Positions 28,375-41,143 are shown, counted from the stretch's first letter. The stretch is DNA of 64,000 bases from Pseudoalteromonas distincta (GCF_000814675.1 NZ_JWIG01000009.1:97161-161160); one strand, 5' to 3'. Notes: generated by a model from the sequence alone, not told the origin. Made by a program: numbers and translations.

Positions 28375-28388
28375 TGACACCAGTGTCA
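28375..28388. promoter_or_regulatory. Dyad upstream of gltB
   Basis: TGACAC-CA-GTGTCA is a perfect inverted repeat about 205 bp before the gltB start, overlapping a TTGACA that could be a -35 element. A second, looser inverted repeat (CTGTTAGC at 28534-28541, GCTAACAG at 28565-28572) lies just before the gltB ribosome-binding site. The rest of the 28001-28592 gap holds nothing else I can name. Confidence 0.4.
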
Positions 28389-28592
28389 TGAAAAAATAGT
28401 GGTTAAAATAACGCTAAATGTTAAAAATAATGATAAAAAGAAATCTTGCTATGAAGTGAGAAATATTCAAGAATGTGAATATGTATTCAAAGTGCTATTG
28501 ACTCTATTTAAGATAGAGGCTAGTTTTGTCCGTCTGTTAGCAAATCGTCGAGCAGTTCATCCACGCTAACAGTGCAGCAAGGGGAGGGGTCT

Positions 28593-31500
28593 ATGTTATA
28601 CGACTCAAAGTTAGAAAAAGAAAATTGTGGCTTTGGCTTAATAGCCCAAGTTAATGGTCAAGCTAGTCATAGGCTTATTCGTACTGCTATTACGGGGCTT
28701 GATCGCATGCAGCACCGTGGCGGTATATCTGCCGATGGTAAAACAGGTGATGGCTGTGGTTTATTATTACAAAAACCAGATAGCTTTTTCCGTGCAATTG
28801 CCAGTGAACATAATTGGCACTTAGGCAAAAACTACGCAGTGGGTATGATATTTTTAAATTCAGACCCTGTTTTAGCACAAGCTGCAAAACAAATACTTAG
28901 CGAAGAATTAGAAAAAGAAACGCTAAATATTTTAGGTTGGCGTGTTGTACCAACCGACCCATCTATGTTGGGTCCTATTGCTGTACAGCAATTACCAGGT
29001 TTTGAACAAATTTTTGTTAGCGCGCCAGAAGGTTGGCGTTCTAAAGACTTAGAGCGTCGCTTATATGTAGCACGCCGCCGCGCTGAAAAGCGCATTGTTG
29101 ATGATGAAGCTTTCTATATCGCAAGTTTATCTGGTTTGGTAACTATCTATAAAGGCTTAATGATGCCTGCGGATTTACCTAATTTTTACCTAGATTTAGC
29201 TGATATTCGTATGACGAGTGCGATTTGTGTTTTCCATCAGCGCTTTTCTACTAATACTCAGCCGCGTTGGCCTTTAGCTCAACCTTTCCGCTATTTAGCA
29301 CACAATGGTGAAATTAATACTATTGAAGGTAACCGCCAGTGGGCACGCGCACGTTCTTATAAGTTTGCGTCACCGCTTATTCCTGACTTACAAAGCGCAG
29401 CGCCGTTTGTAAACGAAACCGGTTCTGATTCATCAAGCCTAGATAATATGCTTGAGCTATTTTTAGCTGGCGGCATGGATTTATTCCGCGCTATGCGTAT
29501 GCTCGTTCCGCCTGCATGGCAGAAAAACCGTGCAATGGACGACGATTTACGTGCATTTTACGACTTTAACTCTATGCATATGGAACCATGGGATGGCCCG
29601 GCAGGTATTGTTATGTCGGATGGTCGTTTTGCGGCGTGTAACCTTGACCGTAATGGACTTCGCCCAGCACGTTATGTAATTACACAAGATGGTTTTATTA
29701 CGCTTGCATCAGAAGTGGGTATTTGGGATTACACTGCCGATGAAGTGGTTGAAAAAGGCCGTGTTGGTCCAGGTGAATTATTAGTTATTGATACTAAACT
29801 TGGCAAAATCTGGCACTCGGATGAAATCGATCAGGATTTAAAATCTCGCCATCCTTACAAGTCATGGCTTGAAGAAAACGTTAAACGTTTAGTTCCATTT
29901 GAAGAACTTACTGAGCAAGACGCCGGTAATCGCTCATTTGATGACGAAACGCTAGCTAAATATCAAAAAATGTTTGGTTATACCAACGAAGAGCTTGATA
30001 GCGTTATTCGTGTAATGGGTGAAAACGGCCAAGAAGCGACAGGCTCAATGGGTGATGACACGCCATTTGCTGTGCTTAGTGAAGGGCATCGTTCACTTTA
30101 TGATTACTTCCGCCAAAAATTTGCGCAAGTAACAAATCCACCTATCGATCCACTACGTGAAAACCATGTAATGTCGCTTGCAACATGTATTGGTAGTGAG
30201 CAAAACGTATTTAACGAAACAACGGGCCACGCTAAGCGCCTACAGTTTGATACACCAATTTTAATGTACGCAGACATGCAGCAGCTATTAAATGCTGATG
30301 AAGCGCACTACAGCTACTGTAAAATTGATATTACCTATACAGTTGAAGAGGGTTTAGAAAACGCGGTTACGCGTATTTGTGACCAAGCACAAGAAAAAGC
30401 AGCTGCGGGCTGTATCATGCTTATTTTAACTGACCGTAACTTTGATGAAATAAATTTACCAATTCCAGCAGCTATGGCTGTAGGTGCGGTACAAAAACGC
30501 TTAGTTGATAACAACTTGCGCTGTGAATCAAATATTATCATTGAAACTGGCAGCGTGCGAGATGCGCACCAATTTGCTGTGCTATTAGGTTTTGGTGCTA
30601 CGGCAATTTATCCATACCTGGCGTATGAATCGTTAGTTGCGATGAGCGACAGCAAAATTATTGATAAGTCGTATTGCGAAGTGACCCTTGCTTATCGTAA
30701 AGCCATTAATAAAGGCTTATACAAAATTATGTCTAAAATGGGCATAAGTACGGTTGCGTCTTATCGTTGTTCAATGTTGTTTGAAGCGGTGGGATTATCT
30801 GATGCGATTATTGAAATGTGTTTTAAAGGCGTTGCAAGTCGTATACAAGGTGCATGCTTTACCGACTTTGATGACGATCAGCAAAGTTTGCACAAACTTG
30901 CTTTAAGTAAGCGTAAATTATTAAGCCACGGTGGTTTATTTAAGTACGTACATGGCGGCGAGTATCATGCTTATAATCCAGATGTTATTCAAACCCTGCA
31001 AAAAGCGGTTCGATCAGGTGATTATAAAGACTACAGTGCGTACGCTGATTTAGTTAATAATCGTCCAATTGCGACTTTGCGCGATATGTTAGCGCTTAAA
31101 TTACCTGAGCAAGGTATAAGCATTGATGAAGTAGAGTCTGCAGAAAACCTATACAAGCGTTTTGACTCAGCAGCAATGAGTATTGGTGCGTTATCACCAG
31201 AAGCGCATGAAGCGCTAGCAATTGCAATGAACCGCTTAGGTGGTTGTTCAAACTCTGGTGAAGGCGGTGAAGATAAACTGCGTTATGGAACAGAGAAAAA
31301 CTCGCGTATTAAGCAAGTCGCTTCAGGTCGATTTGGTGTAACGCCTCATTACTTACGCAGTGCTGACGTTATTCAAATTAAAGTAGCGCAAGGTGCAAAA
31401 CCAGGCGAAGGTGGACAATTACCAGGTGAAAAAGTAACGCCGTATATTGCTAAACTTCGTTATTCGGTACCAGGTGTTACGTTAATTTCGCCACCACCGC

Positions 31501-33050
31501 ATCACGATATTTACTCAATTGAAGATTTAGCACAGCTAATTTTCGATTTAAAACAAGTAAACCCTAAAGCACTTATTTCTGTAAAACTTGTTTCAGAGCC
31601 AGGTGTGGGAACCATTGCAACAGGTGTTGCTAAAGCCTATGCCGATTTAATTACTATTTCTGGCTACGACGGCGGTACAGGCGCAAGCCCACTTACTTCT
31701 GTTAAATATGCGGGTAGCCCATGGGAGCTTGGACTTGCTGAAACACAGCAAGCACTAGTTGAAAATGGCCTTCGTCATCGCATTCGCCTGCAAACAGATG
31801 GTGGCTTAAAAACAGGTTTAGATATTATTAAAGCGGCAATTTTAGGTGCTGAAAGCTTTGGCTTTGGTACTGGTCCAATGGTTGCCCTTGGGTGTAAATA
31901 CTTACGTATTTGTCACTTAAATAACTGTGCGACCGGTGTTGCAACACAAGACGAAACACTTCGTCAAAAGCATTATCACGGTTTACCAGAAATGGCGATG
32001 AACTACTTTAAGTTTATAGCGCAAGAAGCGCGTGAAATTATGGCTAGCCTAGGCGTTGCAAATTTAACTGATTTAATTGGCCGTTTAGATTTATTAGAAG
32101 AAATTGAAGGCAAAACTGCAAAGCAGAAGAAAATTGATTTATCGTCTGTTATTGCTCAGCCGAACAACCCAACTGGCGAAACGCTTTATTGTAGTGCGCC
32201 TAACAGTTCACATTACCTAGGTAAGTTAAACGAAAGTTTATTAGCTAAAGCGCAAGAGGCAATTGATACGTCAAGCGGTATCTCGCTTGTGAGTCGTATT
32301 TGTAATACTGACCGCTCTGTAGGTGCAATGCTTTCGGGTTATATTGCTGATAAACACGGTAATCAAGGTATGGCGGCAGACCCAGTAGCAATTGAATTAC
32401 ACGGTACTGCGGGTCAATCGTTTGGTGTATGGAATGCCGGTGGTCTTGAAATGACATTGGTTGGCGATGCTAACGATTACGTAGGTAAAGGCATGGCAGG
32501 CGGTAAGTTAGTTATTCGTCCACCACTTGGCTCATCTTTTGAAAGCCATAAAGCAACCATTGCCGGAAACACATGTTTGTACGGCGCTACAGGCGGAAAA
32601 CTGTTTGCAGCGGGTTGTGCCGGTGAGCGCTTTGCAGTTCGTAACTCAGGTGTGCAAGCGGTTGTTGAAGGTGTAGGTGACAACGGTTGTGAATACATGA
32701 CCGGTGGCGTTGTGTGTGTACTTGGTAATGTAGGTGTTAACTTTGGCGCGGGCATGACTGGTGGTTTTGCTTATATTTTAGATGAGCGAAATGATTTTGA
32801 AAAACGCATTAACCCAGAGCTTGTCGAAATAGTAACACTAGACGAACTAACGTCGCATCAAGAACATTTACGCGGCTTAATTGCTGAGCATCTAGAGCTT
32901 ACGGGTTCGTGCAGAGCAGAAAGCATTTTAGCTAACTTTGAACTGTACTTACCGATGTTCAAATTAGTAAAACCAAAATCAAGCGACGTAAAAAGTTTAC
33001 TCGGGCATCGCGCTCGTAGTAGTGCCGAACTACGTGTTCAGGCGCAATAA
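28593..33050 (+). CDS. gltB: Glutamate synthase (NADPH) large subunit
   Basis: 1485 residues from the ATG at 28593, chosen because of the GGGGAGG ribosome-binding site; a GTG at 28572 is also in frame. The propeptide is short and Cys12 (ENCGFGL) is the N-terminal nucleophile of the glutaminase domain after cleavage. The central and FMN-binding synthase domains follow ([21 protein letters not shown]), with the 3Fe-4S cysteines in [12 protein letters not shown] and a C-terminal GXGXG helix domain. It transfers the amide of glutamine to 2-oxoglutarate. It works with GltD, 9 bp downstream. Confidence 0.98.
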   Translation: MLYDSKLEKENCGFGLIAQVNGQASHRLIRTAITGLDRMQHRGGISADGKTGDGCGLLLQKPDSFFRAIASEHNWHLGKNYAVGMIFLNSDPVLAQAAKQILSEELEKETLNILGWRVVPTDPSMLGPIAVQQLPGFEQIFVSAPEGWRSKDLERRLYVARRRAEKRIVDDEAFYIASLSGLVTIYKGLMMPADLPNFYLDLADIRMTSAICVFHQRFSTNTQPRWPLAQPFRYLAHNGEINTIEGNRQWARARSYKFASPLIPDLQSAAPFVNETGSDSSSLDNMLELFLAGGMDLFRAMRMLVPPAWQKNRAMDDDLRAFYDFNSMHMEPWDGPAGIVMSDGRFAACNLDRNGLRPARYVITQDGFITLASEVGIWDYTADEVVEKGRVGPGELLVIDTKLGKIWHSDEIDQDLKSRHPYKSWLEENVKRLVPFEELTEQDAGNRSFDDETLAKYQKMFGYTNEELDSVIRVMGENGQEATGSMGDDTPFAVLSEGHRSLYDYFRQKFAQVTNPPIDPLRENHVMSLATCIGSEQNVFNETTGHAKRLQFDTPILMYADMQQLLNADEAHYSYCKIDITYTVEEGLENAVTRICDQAQEKAAAGCIMLILTDRNFDEINLPIPAAMAVGAVQKRLVDNNLRCESNIIIETGSVRDAHQFAVLLGFGATAIYPYLAYESLVAMSDSKIIDKSYCEVTLAYRKAINKGLYKIMSKMGISTVASYRCSMLFEAVGLSDAIIEMCFKGVASRIQGACFTDFDDDQQSLHKLALSKRKLLSHGGLFKYVHGGEYHAYNPDVIQTLQKAVRSGDYKDYSAYADLVNNRPIATLRDMLALKLPEQGISIDEVESAENLYKRFDSAAMSIGALSPEAHEALAIAMNRLGGCSNSGEGGEDKLRYGTEKNSRIKQVASGRFGVTPHYLRSADVIQIKVAQGAKPGEGGQLPGEKVTPYIAKLRYSVPGVTLISPPPHHDIYSIEDLAQLIFDLKQVNPKALISVKLVSEPGVGTIATGVAKAYADLITISGYDGGTGASPLTSVKYAGSPWELGLAETQQALVENGLRHRIRLQTDGGLKTGLDIIKAAILGAESFGFGTGPMVALGCKYLRICHLNNCATGVATQDETLRQKHYHGLPEMAMNYFKFIAQEAREIMASLGVANLTDLIGRLDLLEEIEGKTAKQKKIDLSSVIAQPNNPTGETLYCSAPNSSHYLGKLNESLLAKAQEAIDTSSGISLVSRICNTDRSVGAMLSGYIADKHGNQGMAADPVAIELHGTAGQSFGVWNAGGLEMTLVGDANDYVGKGMAGGKLVIRPPLGSSFESHKATIAGNTCLYGATGGKLFAAGCAGERFAVRNSGVQAVVEGVGDNGCEYMTGGVVCVLGNVGVNFGAGMTGGFAYILDERNDFEKRINPELVEIVTLDELTSHQEHLRGLIAEHLELTGSCRAESILANFELYLPMFKLVKPKSSDVKSLLGHRARSSAELRVQAQ

Positions 33051-34475
<1,425 letters not shown>

Positions 34476-34502
34476 TTGTTCGTATTAATAAAGTGATGTA
34501 AG

Positions 34503-34528
34503 AAGCAAGCCAACTGGCTTGCTTTTTT
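34503..34528 (+). terminator. Terminator after gltD
   Basis: AAGCAAGCCA and TGGCTTGCTT pair around AC, followed by TTTT. It also separates gltD from the convergent lipoprotein gene. Confidence 0.88.
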
Positions 34529-34535
34529 ATTTGTT

Positions 34536-35072
34536 TTATTCGAATGTAATGTCAACGTAGTTAGTAACAAACGGTATTATATTAATATCACCTGTAGCAT
34601 AGCTTTCTTTAGCGACACCTTCCGTTCTTACTTTCATATAGTAACTACCAGAAGGAACTACCTTGTCATAGTGGGTTGTTCTTGTTTCGAGCCAAATACG
34701 GTTGCTTTGCGCATCTATTAACCAGCCTTGAGGGCTAATCTCATACATATAAGCCTTACATTTTACTTCACCTACACGAGGATGCAGGCACTTATTTATA
34801 GCAACTCGAGTTTGTTTTTTTGGATTTTCAGCAGTACTAGCTAACGTTATTTGGCCATAATCTCTAGCTTCTTTTGTTGCTTTATACGCTAAAACTTTTG
34901 TTTGCGTCGTTGTATAAGCACTTTGATTTGAAGAGTTAATTGATTGGTTGCTAGAGCTAGATACACTATTTACAGCACCGTTAATACCATCTTTAACTGC
35001 GCGAGTTATATCATTACTTTTACAGCCACTCAGTACTATTAGTGCAGGAACAAGAAGAGCAAGTTTATTCAT
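34536..35072 (-). CDS. Hypothetical lipoprotein
   Basis: 178 residues with a lipoprotein signal (lipobox LSGC, Cys17). The mature protein begins with a Ser/Asn/Gln-rich spacer (about 38-55), followed by a compact domain with two cysteines (NKCLHPRVGEVKC) that may form a disulfide, and a beta-rich C-terminus (SYYMKVRTEGV, YVDITFE). The residue after the lipidated Cys is Lys, so outer-membrane sorting by the Lol pathway is likely. I do not recognise the family. It is monocistronic. Confidence 0.75.
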   Translation of the reverse strand: MNKLALLVPALIVLSGCKSNDITRAVKDGINGAVNSVSSSSNQSINSSNQSAYTTTQTKVLAYKATKEARDYGQITLASTAENPKKQTRVAINKCLHPRVGEVKCKAYMYEISPQGWLIDAQSNRIWLETRTTHYDKVVPSGSYYMKVRTEGVAKESYATGDINIIPFVTNYVDITFE

Positions 35073-35338
35073 TTTTAATCCTTAACGTTATTGTTTTATC
35101 CTAGGCTTTATTTTTTTAAATAAAGCGTATTACATCATGGGATCATACATTACAATAACCGTATTCATCCCTGATAAAGGTAAATAATGACTAAAATATA
35201 CGCTTTTATCAAGCCTAAATAACTAATCTTTGGAGTTGATTTAAATATAAAGTTGGTTCATTATCGCACGCTGTTTACGGTTTGCTTACTTTTTACATAC
35301 AAGTAGGCTTTTATACATTAATAAAATAAATAGAAATT

Positions 35339-36361
35339 ATGTACGAATATTCAAACAAATCGGAAAGGAAACTCATTGTTCGATTCTTCTCTTCAATAGG
35401 GTTTATAGCAACGTTTTCGATGGCTAGCTTAGCATTTATTAATAGCAGTTATTTATTAGCGTGTACCCTGGTTGTTTCTTCGTTTGTTTATTTATTGGCA
35501 TTTAGCATAAGTAGGGGAGTAGAGAAGTCAGGCACTATAATTTTATACAACCTTTATGCACTAATGTTTTACCTAGTTCTCACTGGGGGAGCACAAGGAA
35601 CAGGGCCTATATGGATATTCATAGTGTCTCCTGTTACTTATTCAATACGCGGACTTAAACGAGGTACATTTGATATAATTTTGTTTTTATTAGCGATTGT
35701 TTTAGGCTTTTACTGTGCTGATATATTCAACATATATGACTATAGTCCGGAACAGTTTCCTATAAGAATAATAATTGCTTTTATGATTGTCGCGTCGCTG
35801 AGTGGCTACTACGAGTGTTCAAGAGAAAAATACAGCAATAAAATAATTGCTTTGAGTCAAAAAAATGAATTTTTAGCAACTATAGATCCACTCACCAACC
35901 TGCCAAACCGTCGCTATACCATGAATAAGCTTGTGGCTTTTAAAAGTGAGCTGAAAGATAATAATACTCCTTTTGTAATTTTATTAGCTGATGTAGATAA
36001 TTTTAAAAAAATTAATGATCAATTCGGCCATGATTTTGGCGATGAAGCACTTATTCAGTTAGCTAAAACCTTTGATAAAAGTATTCCAAAAAATGCGATT
36101 GCATCACGTTGGGGCGGAGAGGAGTTTTTGATTGTTATTCCAGATGCAATAGTTGAGCAGGGGGAGCAAGTTGCAGAAAAAATCCACAACGCCCTTAAAG
36201 CTTCAGTTGTGAGCTTATTTTCAGATAGTACCAATATTACGCTAAGTATTGGTGTTATCTCTGCAAGTGCCGAACGCTCAATTGATCTTGATATCAAGCG
36301 TGCTGATGAACTACTTTATAAAGCAAAAGCGCAAGGTAAAAACAGAACGTGTTCTTCTTAA
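35339..36361 (+). CDS. Membrane-bound GGDEF diguanylate cyclase
   Basis: 340 residues. Five or six N-terminal membrane helices (about 12-158) are followed by a GGDEF domain with GGEEF at 259-263 and intact substrate residues (DVDNFKKINDQFGHDFGD). The RxxD inhibitory site is absent (PKNA at the expected place), so it should escape product inhibition, unlike the cyclase at 13304. It makes c-di-GMP at the inner membrane in response to an unknown signal. It is a single gene between the lipoprotein gene and the recN cluster. Confidence 0.9.
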   Translation: MYEYSNKSERKLIVRFFSSIGFIATFSMASLAFINSSYLLACTLVVSSFVYLLAFSISRGVEKSGTIILYNLYALMFYLVLTGGAQGTGPIWIFIVSPVTYSIRGLKRGTFDIILFLLAIVLGFYCADIFNIYDYSPEQFPIRIIIAFMIVASLSGYYECSREKYSNKIIALSQKNEFLATIDPLTNLPNRRYTMNKLVAFKSELKDNNTPFVILLADVDNFKKINDQFGHDFGDEALIQLAKTFDKSIPKNAIASRWGGEEFLIVIPDAIVEQGEQVAEKIHNALKASVVSLFSDSTNITLSIGVISASAERSIDLDIKRADELLYKAKAQGKNRTCSS

Positions 36362-36374
36362 AAGTTTATCTACT

Positions 36375-36698
36375 TTAATCCATTGAAAACGAATCAAGTG
36401 ATGGCTTTATTTTAGCCTTCCTGCGCTTTACGCTCATGTAACACATTGCATTACAGGCAATCTGCATTGTAATTAATAGCCAATAACTGATGCCTAAGTC
36501 ACTTAGGTTATTTATTTTTTCGCTAGTAAAGTAATAGGCTACGGCGATTATCTGAAGAACTAAAAAGCTATTTAAAAACCACAGTAAACGCTGTTTAAAG
36601 TAAGTATGCTTATATTTACTAAAAATAATTAAACAGCTGCTTAGCACTAATAAAAACCAACTTAAAATGATACAAAAATTAACTAAAGTACTGTGCAT
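36375..36698 (-). CDS. Hypothetical three-helix membrane protein
   Basis: 107 residues with three predicted membrane helices (about 8-26, 38-58, 70-88) and a basic tail (KRRKAKIKPS) expected in the cytoplasm. It is convergent with the GGDEF gene and lies 32 bp downstream of recN, so it may be read from the recN promoter. No family is recognised and no catalytic residues are apparent. Confidence 0.6.
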   Translation of the reverse strand: MHSTLVNFCIILSWFLLVLSSCLIIFSKYKHTYFKQRLLWFLNSFLVLQIIAVAYYFTSEKINNLSDLGISYWLLITMQIACNAMCYMSVKRRKAKIKPSLDSFSMD

Positions 36699-36730
36699 TA
36701 TTTAATCCTTCAAAGCTCTATTAACCAATA

Positions 36731-38404
36731 TTAGGCATGGGCCATTATTAGTTCTTTAGCATTCGCTTTAGCTGTTTTACTGATATTATCACCACCAAGT
36801 AAGCGAGCTATTTCATTAATACGACCATCTTTATTCAAAGGCAGCATATGAGTGAACGTTTCGCCTTGTGCTATTTCTTTAGCTACAAAAAATTGTTGGT
36901 GTGCGCTACTAGCAACTTGCGGTAAATGGGTAACACAAATCACTTGAGTAGACTTACCTAACTGGCGCAATAGTTTGCCTACGGCTGATGCTGTAGGGCC
37001 AGAAATACCTACATCAACTTCATCAAAAATAAGCGTTGGGGTTGTTACTTTTTGGGCAATAATTACCTGTATAGCAAGGCTAATTCGAGAAAGCTCACCA
37101 CCTGAGGCTACTTTAGCTAACGGCTGAAGTGGCTGCCCCGGATTAGTTGATACTAAAAACGACACATTATCGTACCCTAAGCTATTAGGTGCGCGGCTAC
37201 TCTCTTGAGTTAAAGCTATTTCAAATACACCGTTTTCCATCGATAAATTAGCCATGCTTTCACTTATTAGTGTGTTAAGTGTATTAGCATACTCATAGCG
37301 ACTTTTACTTAGTTCATCGGCAGCTTGCTTATAACTAAGTAACGCACTTTCTATTTCTGACTCTAGTTGCTCTAGACGATTACTATTATTACTTATTGAC
37401 TCAAGTTCCTGAGCAATCGATTGATGAAACTCAACTAGCTGCTGTGGTTTTATGTGATGCTTACGCGCTAAATCCATCGCACCGCTTAGTCTATTTTCTA
37501 CTTCACCTAAACGAGCAGGATCTAAATCTGCTTGCTCAGTATAATTTCGAACTTCACGGCTTGCTTCTTCAACTTGTACTGCGGCTTCACTAAGAAGGGC
37601 TGCTACGCCAGCTAAGCTTTCGTCGTATTGAGCTAGCTCAGCGAATTGTTGGGCACTGTGCTGCAGCATTGAACAAGCATTTTGTTCATCACTTTCATAT
37701 AAGTATTGTAATTCACGTTGGCACGATTCTAATATTGTTTGGCTATTACTAAGTTTGTAATGCTCGGCCTCAATTAAATCAAACTCACCCTCTTGTAAGG
37801 CAAACTCATCGAGCTCTGCTACTTGGTATTCTAACAATTGTTTTTGCGCTGCTTGTTGCTGCTGTTGTTGCTCTAAATGTTTAAATTCTTTTTGTAAGTT
37901 AGCAAACTGTTTATAGTTGTTATTTACATCATTTACTAAGTGGTGATGCCCTGCATAGGCATCTAATAGCTGTAACTGATGCTCAGCTTTTAATAAGTGT
38001 TGGTGGGCATGTTGTCCATGAATAGATATTAAATATTGACCAAGTTCTTTTAATTGTGATGCGGTAACGGCACTGCCATTAATATAGCTTTTACTGCGTC
38101 CATTTTTGCAAACAACACGACGCAATAAACATTCATTATCGTCGTTGTTTAGCATATGTTGCTCTAAAAACGATTGAGCTAGCGGTAAATCTGTTAAGTC
38201 AAATTGAGCGCATACTTCTGCTTTATCAGAGCTTGGGCGCACTGCTGATGCTTCAGCTCGTTCACCTAAACATAATGATAGCGCATCAATAGCAATAGAT
38301 TTACCAGCACCTGTCTCGCCAGTGATCGCGGTCATACCGCTGCGCCATTCTGTGCTTAAATTACTAACAATTGCAAAATTTTTAACTTCTAAACCAATTA
38401 ACAT
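36731..38404 (-). CDS. recN: DNA repair protein RecN
   Basis: 557 residues from the ATG at 38404 (MLIGLEVKNFAIV), matching the family start; the ORF's upstream extension would run into the operator. SMC-like architecture: Walker A GETGAGKS, long coiled-coil arms with a poly-Gln run (about 158-165), signature SGGELSRISLA, Walker B FDEVDVGISG. It acts in double-strand break repair with RecA. A LexA box 26 bp upstream shows it belongs to the SOS regulon. Confidence 0.97.
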   Translation of the reverse strand: MLIGLEVKNFAIVSNLSTEWRSGMTAITGETGAGKSIAIDALSLCLGERAEASAVRPSSDKAEVCAQFDLTDLPLAQSFLEQHMLNNDDNECLLRRVVCKNGRSKSYINGSAVTASQLKELGQYLISIHGQHAHQHLLKAEHQLQLLDAYAGHHHLVNDVNNNYKQFANLQKEFKHLEQQQQQQAAQKQLLEYQVAELDEFALQEGEFDLIEAEHYKLSNSQTILESCQRELQYLYESDEQNACSMLQHSAQQFAELAQYDESLAGVAALLSEAAVQVEEASREVRNYTEQADLDPARLGEVENRLSGAMDLARKHHIKPQQLVEFHQSIAQELESISNNSNRLEQLESEIESALLSYKQAADELSKSRYEYANTLNTLISESMANLSMENGVFEIALTQESSRAPNSLGYDNVSFLVSTNPGQPLQPLAKVASGGELSRISLAIQVIIAQKVTTPTLIFDEVDVGISGPTASAVGKLLRQLGKSTQVICVTHLPQVASSAHQQFFVAKEIAQGETFTHMLPLNKDGRINEIARLLGGDNISKTAKANAKELIMAHA

Positions 38405-38429
38405 ACTGTTTATCCATCCAGTCAATTAA

Positions 38430-38445
38430 CTGTTAATTTATACAG
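38430..38445 (-). promoter_or_regulatory. LexA (SOS) box of recN
   Basis: On the minus strand CTGTATAAATTAACAG fits CTG-N10-CAG with an AT-rich centre, the gammaproteobacterial LexA consensus. It lies 26-41 bp before the recN start, a position known for recN in other species. Confidence 0.85.
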
Positions 38446-38479
38446 TGTTTTGGTTTTTTGCAAATTAATTTTTTATTAT

Positions 38480-39037
38480 TTATGCAACGCTTACATCTTG
38501 AGTAAATTGTGTATCAGAAGTTTTTGGAGAGGTATCAATTTGATCATCAACAATATCAGTAGCTTGTATAATGTCTTCGGTCTTAAGTAGCCCGATAAGT
38601 GGAGGTAAAGTATTTAGGTAAAAACTCTTATTGTATAAAATTCCTTGCTGAGGTAACTCAGATACAAAGTACTGTATATTATCAATCAATGGTTGGATTA
38701 CATTCGTTTGATTAGTTTTAATTAACTCGTTGGACAACGTATTAATTAGTAGGTCAGCGGTATCTTCAAGTTGCTGTAAATTCTCGTCTGTATGCGATTG
38801 AACAACAAAAAAATTATTTACAATAGCTTGAATACGAGGAACGTATTTTGGGCGAATTATTTTAGCATCAAGAAGATCATTAAGCTTTACTCTAAGGCGT
38901 GAATTTACATGCGAAACACGTTCATTAAATAGCTTTTTTCTAGCTTCGATTGCTTTTTTGCGGTTACTCTCAATTTTGAGGTAACTGTATAAAAGTGTAA
39001 TTAATAGCAGTAAAGCAAAGAATACTACATAAGTCAT
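38480..39037 (-). CDS. Hypothetical membrane-anchored protein between nadK and recN
   Basis: 185 residues. One N-terminal membrane helix (about 3-20) is followed by a basic, helical region (RKKAIEARKKLFNER) that is probably a cytoplasmic coiled coil, a mostly helical middle and an acidic, Thr/Asp-rich tail. The family is not recognised. Same strand as nadK (77 bp upstream) and recN (75 bp downstream), so it may share the nadK transcript. E. coli has no equivalent between nadK and recN. Confidence 0.6.
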   Translation of the reverse strand: MTYVVFFALLLLITLLYSYLKIESNRKKAIEARKKLFNERVSHVNSRLRVKLNDLLDAKIIRPKYVPRIQAIVNNFFVVQSHTDENLQQLEDTADLLINTLSNELIKTNQTNVIQPLIDNIQYFVSELPQQGILYNKSFYLNTLPPLIGLLKTEDIIQATDIVDDQIDTSPKTSDTQFTQDVSVA

Positions 39038-39114
39038 TGCCGTTTGTTCCTGAAATGTTTAATTTTTAGTTGTTACTAATATTTTGCTCTATCGTTTAAC
39101 TTTTGGCAATAAAA

Positions 39115-39999
39115 TTAGTACAAACGACTACCCCAATTTAGTTTTGTACGTAAAACGTTGTAGTACGAGTAATTTTTTGGATGAATTAAGCGCAATTGTT
39201 TATCCGCTTTTTTAATTACTACCTCATCGCCGGGTAATACGGCAAGCACAACATGGCTGTCGCAACTTACTTGTAGGCTATCTGTATTTTCTAGGCTTAG
39301 CTTTAAGCGTACTTCGTTATCGGCATCGACCACTAAAGGTCTGCTAGATAAGGTATGAGGAAACATAGGCACTAACGATATTGCATTTAGCTCTGGCGTT
39401 AAAATTGGCCCGCCACCTGAAAGTGAATATGCCGTAGAGCCAGTAGGGGTTGATACTATTAAACCGTCAGAGCGCTGAGAAAACACAAAGTCATTATTTA
39501 TAAAAGCTTCAAACTCAATCATATGCGCTACTTTATCGGCATGAAGTACCGCTTCGTTAACGGCAGAATTTGCACTCTTTAATTCGTTGTGGCGATATAC
39601 TTCTACTTCTAATAAAAAGCGTTTTTCTTCAAGGTACTCACCACTGAGGACTTGCTCTAAGCTCGCTTCAAACCCTTCAGGGTTTAAATCAGTTAAAAAG
39701 CCAAGGTTACCTCTATTTACTCCAATTACAGCAATGTTAAAGCGCGCAAGCACGCGTGCAGCACCAAGCATGTTACCGTCACCGCCTACAACAATAGCTA
39801 AATCGGCTTGTTCTCCTAAGTCGACTAACTTAACAAGTTTGTCATGCGGGATATCGTCTAATTGACTCCCTGTGCGTTTTTCTACTATTACCTCAAAACC
39901 AAGCGCAAGTAAAAATGTATGTAAGCGCTGAAGGGTAGCAGCGGCTCCCGGGTGATTAGGTTTGCCAATTAGGCCTATGGTATTAAAAGGAGAGTCCAT
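39115..39999 (-). CDS. nadK: NAD kinase
   Basis: 294 residues from the ATG at 39999 ([18 protein letters not shown]; family length 292). The catalytic [11 protein letters not shown] motif and [11 protein letters not shown], the NE and [16 protein letters not shown] segments are all present. It phosphorylates NAD to NADP using ATP. It is divergent from the HrcA-like and grpE genes and upstream of recN, as in the conserved grpE/nadK/recN neighbourhood. Confidence 0.97.
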   Translation of the reverse strand: MDSPFNTIGLIGKPNHPGAAATLQRLHTFLLALGFEVIVEKRTGSQLDDIPHDKLVKLVDLGEQADLAIVVGGDGNMLGAARVLARFNIAVIGVNRGNLGFLTDLNPEGFEASLEQVLSGEYLEEKRFLLEVEVYRHNELKSANSAVNEAVLHADKVAHMIEFEAFINNDFVFSQRSDGLIVSTPTGSTAYSLSGGGPILTPELNAISLVPMFPHTLSSRPLVVDADNEVRLKLSLENTDSLQVSCDSHVVLAVLPGDEVVIKKADKQLRLIHPKNYSYYNVLRTKLNWGSRLY

Positions 40000-40098
40000 A
40001 ATGTACGCACAAAAAGATTTAATAATTGTAGAGTAACTCAAAACAGAAGTGTTTGAAAATACAGATTATAGCAATATTATAAACCTTCAATTTTATTC

Positions 40099-40114
40099 GC
40101 AGTCAGTTAACTGC
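40099..40114. promoter_or_regulatory. Dyad abutting the sigma-32 promoter of the HrcA-like gene
   Basis: GCAGT-CAGTTA-ACTGC is an inverted repeat with an inner palindrome CAGTTAACTG. It ends 5 bp before the -35 element, a place where a repressor or activator could act. It does not match the CIRCE element known for HrcA. It could be the site of the HrcA-like protein or of an unrelated factor acting on nadK. Confidence 0.4.
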
Positions 40115-40118
40115 ACGA

Positions 40119-40146
40119 CTTGAAAAACAACTAAACGCCCCGATAT
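40119..40146 (+). promoter_or_regulatory. Sigma-32 promoter of the HrcA-like gene
   Basis: CTTGAAA (40119-40125), a 13-base spacer and CCCGATAT (40139-40146) match the RpoH consensus except for one base in the -10. Predicted initiation near 40153 would put the ATG at 40154 at the very 5' end of the RNA, which favours the ATG at 40175 as the start. Confidence 0.7.
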
Positions 40147-40174
40147 CTCTTTCATGCAACAAGATGTAGATACC

Positions 40175-41119
40175 ATGAAACTAAACTCACGAGATCAGCA
40201 AATTTTTTCAGCTGTTATGAACATGTACTGTAATGGTGAAGGCTTGCCTGTTCCATCAACAAAAATTGCCAAGCTCAAAGGCATGGCAGTATGCTCGGCT
40301 ACGGTTCGTAATGCTATGGCTCGCTTAGAAAAAGTGGGGCTATTGTATTCACCTCATACATCTGCAGGACGAGTGCCCACAAATGAAGGGTTTGATTATT
40401 GGTTTGATGAGTTTTTTCCACTCGCTGAAATTGCTAATTATTGGCAACCAGAGCAATCACAACTCGTTGAACTAGCACATGGTTTGAGCCAAAAATACCA
40501 AATATGTTGTTGTGTTGGTTTACCACAAGCCAGCTCGCAGCAAGTGTTTAGAGTAGAGGTGCTTGATTTTGATTCTACCGACTGGCTTATTCTATTAATA
40601 GACAGGGCTGGGCAGAGCCACAACATTTGTATTGATAAACCTCATGATTCGTCAGATTCTGTTCGTTATCAGTTTGCAACATGGTTGAATACCGTATTTA
40701 GCCAACAAACTCTTATGGAGGGTTTGTATCGTATGCAGGCGATGGCAAATACAGCGCCTCGAAATTGTCATGATTCACTTAATCAATGGACGCGACAGCT
40801 AAGTCAAAAATTAGGCTCAGATAATAGTATTGTAGTTGGCGAAAATTACCTCTATAAACAAATCGATTGTGAGCAAAGTTTAAATATTGGTGTTTCGTTT
40901 TTAAATTATGTAGAAGATAAACTCGCTTTTAAAAACGGTGTATCGGTACTTAATAGCGAAAAATTGCCTTTTACTGAGTGTGATGAATTGATCGTAATAA
41001 GCGTGCCGTACTTTCAAAACCAAGAATACCAAAGCCGCTTTTGTATAATTTGCCCTAAATCAGCGCAAATCGAAGAAATAATTCGAGAATTTAAATTAAT
41101 TGAGGCATCTAACTCTTGA
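40175..41119 (+). CDS. HrcA-like winged-helix regulator
   Basis: 314 residues from the ATG at 40175 (an in-frame ATG at 40154 would add seven). The first 75 residues match the HrcA DNA-binding domain: [16 protein letters not shown], a recognition region [30 protein letters not shown], then [12 protein letters not shown]. The remaining 240 residues are more divergent but of HrcA-like length. HrcA represses chaperone genes via CIRCE elements in many bacteria, yet no CIRCE is visible near this gene, grpE or htpG. It sits directly upstream of grpE (58 bp) under a sigma-32 promoter, divergent from nadK. Its own regulon is unknown. Confidence 0.8.
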   Translation: MKLNSRDQQIFSAVMNMYCNGEGLPVPSTKIAKLKGMAVCSATVRNAMARLEKVGLLYSPHTSAGRVPTNEGFDYWFDEFFPLAEIANYWQPEQSQLVELAHGLSQKYQICCCVGLPQASSQQVFRVEVLDFDSTDWLILLIDRAGQSHNICIDKPHDSSDSVRYQFATWLNTVFSQQTLMEGLYRMQAMANTAPRNCHDSLNQWTRQLSQKLGSDNSIVVGENYLYKQIDCEQSLNIGVSFLNYVEDKLAFKNGVSVLNSEKLPFTECDELIVISVPYFQNQEYQSRFCIICPKSAQIEEIIREFKLIEASNS

Positions 41120-41143
41120 ATCTTTTTATTCAATCCCCATAAT
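41115..41143 (+). promoter_or_regulatory. Sigma-32 promoter of grpE
   Basis: CTTGAAT (41115-41121), 13-base spacer, CCCCATAA(T) (41135-41143). The -35 overlaps the last codons of the HrcA-like gene, so grpE has its own heat-shock promoter inside the two-gene unit. Confidence 0.82.

Noticed and set aside
28020..28592. A CRISPR array or tandem repeat in the hlyD-gltB gap
   Set aside because: The repeats are two dyads of one half-site and separate inverted repeats; there is no regular repeat-spacer pattern here or anywhere else in the window.
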